DNA from: GCA-2737665 sp044344795
GTDB taxonomy: Bacteria; Bacteroidota; Bacteroidia; Palsa-965
Length of the DNA: 64,000 nt
NCBI GenBank assembly: GCA_044344795.1
Contig: JBIJCF010000014.1
Location: 1-64,000 of the forward strand
Reading direction: 5' to 3'
Shown here piece by piece: positions 62,263 through 64,000 of this stretch. A program made the translations under genes and the position numbers. Numbering within the stretch: position 1 is the first letter of the stretch; each line of letters starts with the position of its first letter. The notes below the pieces were generated by a model. That model was not told the DNA's origin and did not search any database. It saw only the letters and a program-made list of their open reading frames with translations.

Positions 62263-62291
62263 TTGCATTTACACATTACCGCTTACCTTTG
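62263..62291 (+). promoter_or_regulatory. Promoter directly before the GT9 gene (leaderless mRNA predicted)
   Basis: TTG (62263-62265), 18 bases, then TACCTTTG (62284-62291), an exact -7 element. Transcription should begin near 62296, at the ATC proposed as the GT9 start. Confidence 0.65.
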
Positions 62292-62295
62292 AACC

Positions 62296-63288
62296 ATCGA
62301 AAAAATTCTCGTCATACAAACTGCATTTACGGGAGATGTCGTTCTCGCGACTCCTGTTTTGGAAGCGTTACATCAACGTTACCCGCAAGCGCACTTGGAT
62401 GTGCTGGTGCGCAAGGGAAATGAAGGATTGTTGCAAGGTCATCCGTATGTGCGACAAGTGCTGATTTTTGATAAGAAGAAAAACAAACTTGCACACATAT
62501 GGGAATTGTTGCTAACCGTTCGTCGTGAACGATATGATGCAGTAATCAATTTGCATCGTTTTGCTTCTTCCGGAGTAATTGCGGGTTTTTCAGGTGCAAA
62601 AATACGTGTAGGTTTTGATAAAAACCCGATGTCTTTTAGGTACACGCATACTGCTAAGCACGAAATTGGTAACGGTAAACATGAAGTGCGTCGCAACCTC
62701 GATTTGATTGCACCATGGGTAGGACAAGTTACTTTTCGACCCACGTTATATCCAACGACTCAGGACGAAAAAATGGTGTCGTTTCATAAAAGCAGACGAC
62801 CATACATTTGTATTGCTCCAACTTCGGTTTGGTATACTAAGCAATGGGCAAAAGAACGTTGGATTGAGTTACTTCGATTGATTCCTTCTTCGTATACCAT
62901 TTATGTGCTCGGTGCTCCCGGAGATCGCGTTGTTTGTGATGAAATTATTCAAAAATCGGGAATAGCTCATGCTGCAAATCTTTGCGGACAGTTAACGTTT
63001 TTGCAGTCTATTGCATTGATGAAGGAGGCCGCGATGAATTACGTTAACGATTCTGCTCCATTGCATTTCGCGTCATCCGTTAATGCTCCGGTTACTGCAA
63101 TTTTTTGTTCAACTGTTCCTGCTTTTGGTTTTGGGCCGCTATCAGATGTAGCGCATGTAATTGAAACACAGGAAACCTTGAAGTGCCGTCCTTGTGGGCT
63201 TCACGGGCATGAATCGTGCCCCGACGGACATTTTCGTTGTGCGCTCTCTATCTCTGCAAAACGTGTTGCAGCAACGCTTCCGGCGTGA
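62296..63288 (+). CDS. Glycosyltransferase family 9 (heptosyltransferase-like) with apparent ATC start
   Basis: A GT-B transferase of the ADP-heptose:LPS heptosyltransferase family. The N-terminal strand reads E-K-I-L-V-I-Q-T-A-F-T-G-D-V-V-L-A-T and the C-terminal half has N-D-S-A-P-L-H-F-A and C-R-P-C-G-L-H-G-H. An in-frame TGA at 62290-62292 blocks extension upstream. The first ordinary alternative start, a TTG at 62359, would delete the first strand and substrate loop. The frame opens with ATC-GAA-AAA-ATT, so ATC at 62296 appears to stand in for ATG (330 residues). Likely role: transfer of a heptose or other sugar to lipid A core. Confidence 0.85.
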   Translation: MEKILVIQTAFTGDVVLATPVLEALHQRYPQAHLDVLVRKGNEGLLQGHPYVRQVLIFDKKKNKLAHIWELLLTVRRERYDAVINLHRFASSGVIAGFSGAKIRVGFDKNPMSFRYTHTAKHEIGNGKHEVRRNLDLIAPWVGQVTFRPTLYPTTQDEKMVSFHKSRRPYICIAPTSVWYTKQWAKERWIELLRLIPSSYTIYVLGAPGDRVVCDEIIQKSGIAHAANLCGQLTFLQSIALMKEAAMNYVNDSAPLHFASSVNAPVTAIFCSTVPAFGFGPLSDVAHVIETQETLKCRPCGLHGHESCPDGHFRCALSISAKRVAATLPA

Positions 63289-63298
63289 AGGAAGTGAT

Positions 63299-63306
63299 TA
63301 CCTTTG
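63299..63306 (+). promoter_or_regulatory. -7 promoter element directly before cca (leaderless mRNA predicted)
   Basis: TACCTTTG, an exact match, followed by five bases and the ATG at 63312. No good -33 element was seen; the gene is also 23 bases after the GT9 stop. Confidence 0.45.
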
Positions 63307-63311
63307 CCGCA

Positions 63312-64000
63312 ATGAAAGAACATTTACGACATCCTGTATTTGCCTTTGTTTCTGAGCTTGCTTCAGAACTGAAACTGGATGCGTATGTGATTGGAGGCTT
63401 TGTACGCGATGCAATTATGCAACGAGCCTGCAAGGATATTGATATTGTGGTTGTCGACCCAAAACATAAAACCGATCGTCCGGGAATTGCGCTGGCGGAA
63501 GCTGTGGCCAAGCGGGTAGGAGTGAAGGTGCATGTGTTTCGGAATTTTGGAACTGCACAAATTAAATTGGATGACTACGAGGTAGAATTTGTGGGTGCTC
63601 GTCGTGAGTCGTATCAGCGTGAATCGCGCAAACCGATTACAGAAGATGGTAATTTGGAAGATGATCAACTGCGACGAGATTTTACGATTAACGCCATGGC
63701 GCTTGATTTACACCCTACACGTTTTGCAAAATTGGTGGACCCGTTCTCGGGTTTGGATGATTTGAAAGCTAAATGTATTCGTACACCGCAAGATCCGGAT
63801 GTTACGTACTCTGATGATCCGTTGCGAATGATGCGAGCTATTCGTTTCGCAACACAATTGAATTATACAATTGTGCCCGATTCGCTGGAAGCAATTGCAC
63901 GTAATGCCCATCGCATCAGCATTGTATCAAAAGAGCGTATCGCTGACGAACTCAACAAAATTATTCTTGCTCCTGTTCCAAGTATTGGTTTCAAATTATT
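63312..64000 (+). CDS. cca: CCA tRNA nucleotidyltransferase (partial, runs off the window)
   Basis: The first 229 codons of a class II nucleotidyltransferase that adds or repairs the 3' CCA of tRNA. The active-site segment I-G-G-F-V-R-D is near residue 26 with the two metal-binding aspartates in D-I-D-I-V (about 39-41). The R-R-D-F-T-I-N-A-M-A motif is near 115 and D-P-L-R-M-M-R-A-I-R-F near 160, all diagnostic. The stop codon is beyond the window. Poly(A) polymerase is the alternative, but the gene order in Bacteroidota and the absence of encoded CCA in the tRNA-Lys here favour CCA addition. Confidence 0.93.
   Translation, partial: MKEHLRHPVFAFVSELASELKLDAYVIGGFVRDAIMQRACKDIDIVVVDPKHKTDRPGIALAEAVAKRVGVKVHVFRNFGTAQIKLDDYEVEFVGARRESYQRESRKPITEDGNLEDDQLRRDFTINAMALDLHPTRFAKLVDPFSGLDDLKAKCIRTPQDPDVTYSDDPLRMMRAIRFATQLNYTIVPDSLEAIARNAHRISIVSKERIADELNKIILAPVPSIGFKL

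Noticed and set aside
62359..63288. TTG at 62359 as the heptosyltransferase start
   Set aside because: It would cut off the first conserved strand and substrate loop of the GT9 fold, which are encoded upstream in the same open frame.

Overview
The window is about 64 kb of a Bacteroidota chromosome. Four things support this. Promoters fit the Bacteroidota consensus (TTTG, about 19 bases, TAnnTTTG) and purine-rich Shine-Dalgarno sites are scarce. A SusC-like TonB receptor is paired with a DUF4249 lipoprotein. Type IX secretion is represented by PorQ, one cargo with a type A C-terminal signal and one with a gliding-motility (CHU_C, type B) C-terminus. Several neighbourhoods are, to my knowledge, typical of the phylum (serC-serA-DUF1015, DUF1599-BT_3928-tpiA, folP-cdaA). 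Genus or family cannot be fixed from the sequence alone. No rRNA, CRISPR array, prophage or insertion sequence was seen; most of the content is housekeeping.

Layout. 0.1-5.1 kb (minus): an exported RidA-like protein overlapping a Tat-exported class V aminotransferase, then the DUF4249/TonB receptor pair. 5.1-9.3 kb (minus): two tandem signal peptidases I, a TauE/SafE-type permease and a WbqC-like protein, tightly packed. 9.4-17.8 kb: dapB, rpsP, rimM, a tRNA-modifying methyltransferase, a peroxiredoxin with a histone-H1-like tail, recA, a TPR lipoprotein, tRNA-Lys and aroK. 17.8-34 kb (minus): a phosphoribosyltransferase, a 1020-residue CHU_C surface protein with a small exported partner, two glycosyltransferases with an LptF/LptG permease, a YceI protein and a 2445-residue type IX-secreted adhesin-like protein. 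34-42 kb: a serine/PLP block (serC, serA, DUF1015, YggS, EamA transporter) next to a ferredoxin that is divergent from a LuxC-type acyl-CoA reductase. 42-51 kb: a beta-helix lipoprotein, L31, a GlmU-like enzyme, lon, porQ, a pterin dehydratase and dacB. 51-59 kb: tpiA with a solitary DppB-type permease, a DoxX protein and DUF1599; folP-cdaA; ruvX-def-TPR lipoprotein. 59-64 kb: mazEF, dapD, an unknown secreted protein, a dead GNAT acetyltransferase, a heptosyltransferase-type GT9, and a cca gene running off the window edge.

How the genes work together. Envelope building and protein export dominate: signal peptidases, PorQ and its likely cargo, LptF/G with glycosyltransferases, GT9, DacB, CdaA, and DapB/DapD feeding diaminopimelate to peptidoglycan. 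The most unusual observations are: seven genes whose -7 promoter element lies 3 to 5 bases before the start codon, implying leaderless mRNAs; a GT9 gene whose only sensible start is an ATC codon; a Tat-exported PLP aminotransferase coupled to an exported RidA; a peroxiredoxin with a 90-residue Lys/Ala tail; and a GNAT pseudogene in which three lesions can be read directly. I did not find a clearly new multi-gene defence or metabolic system.
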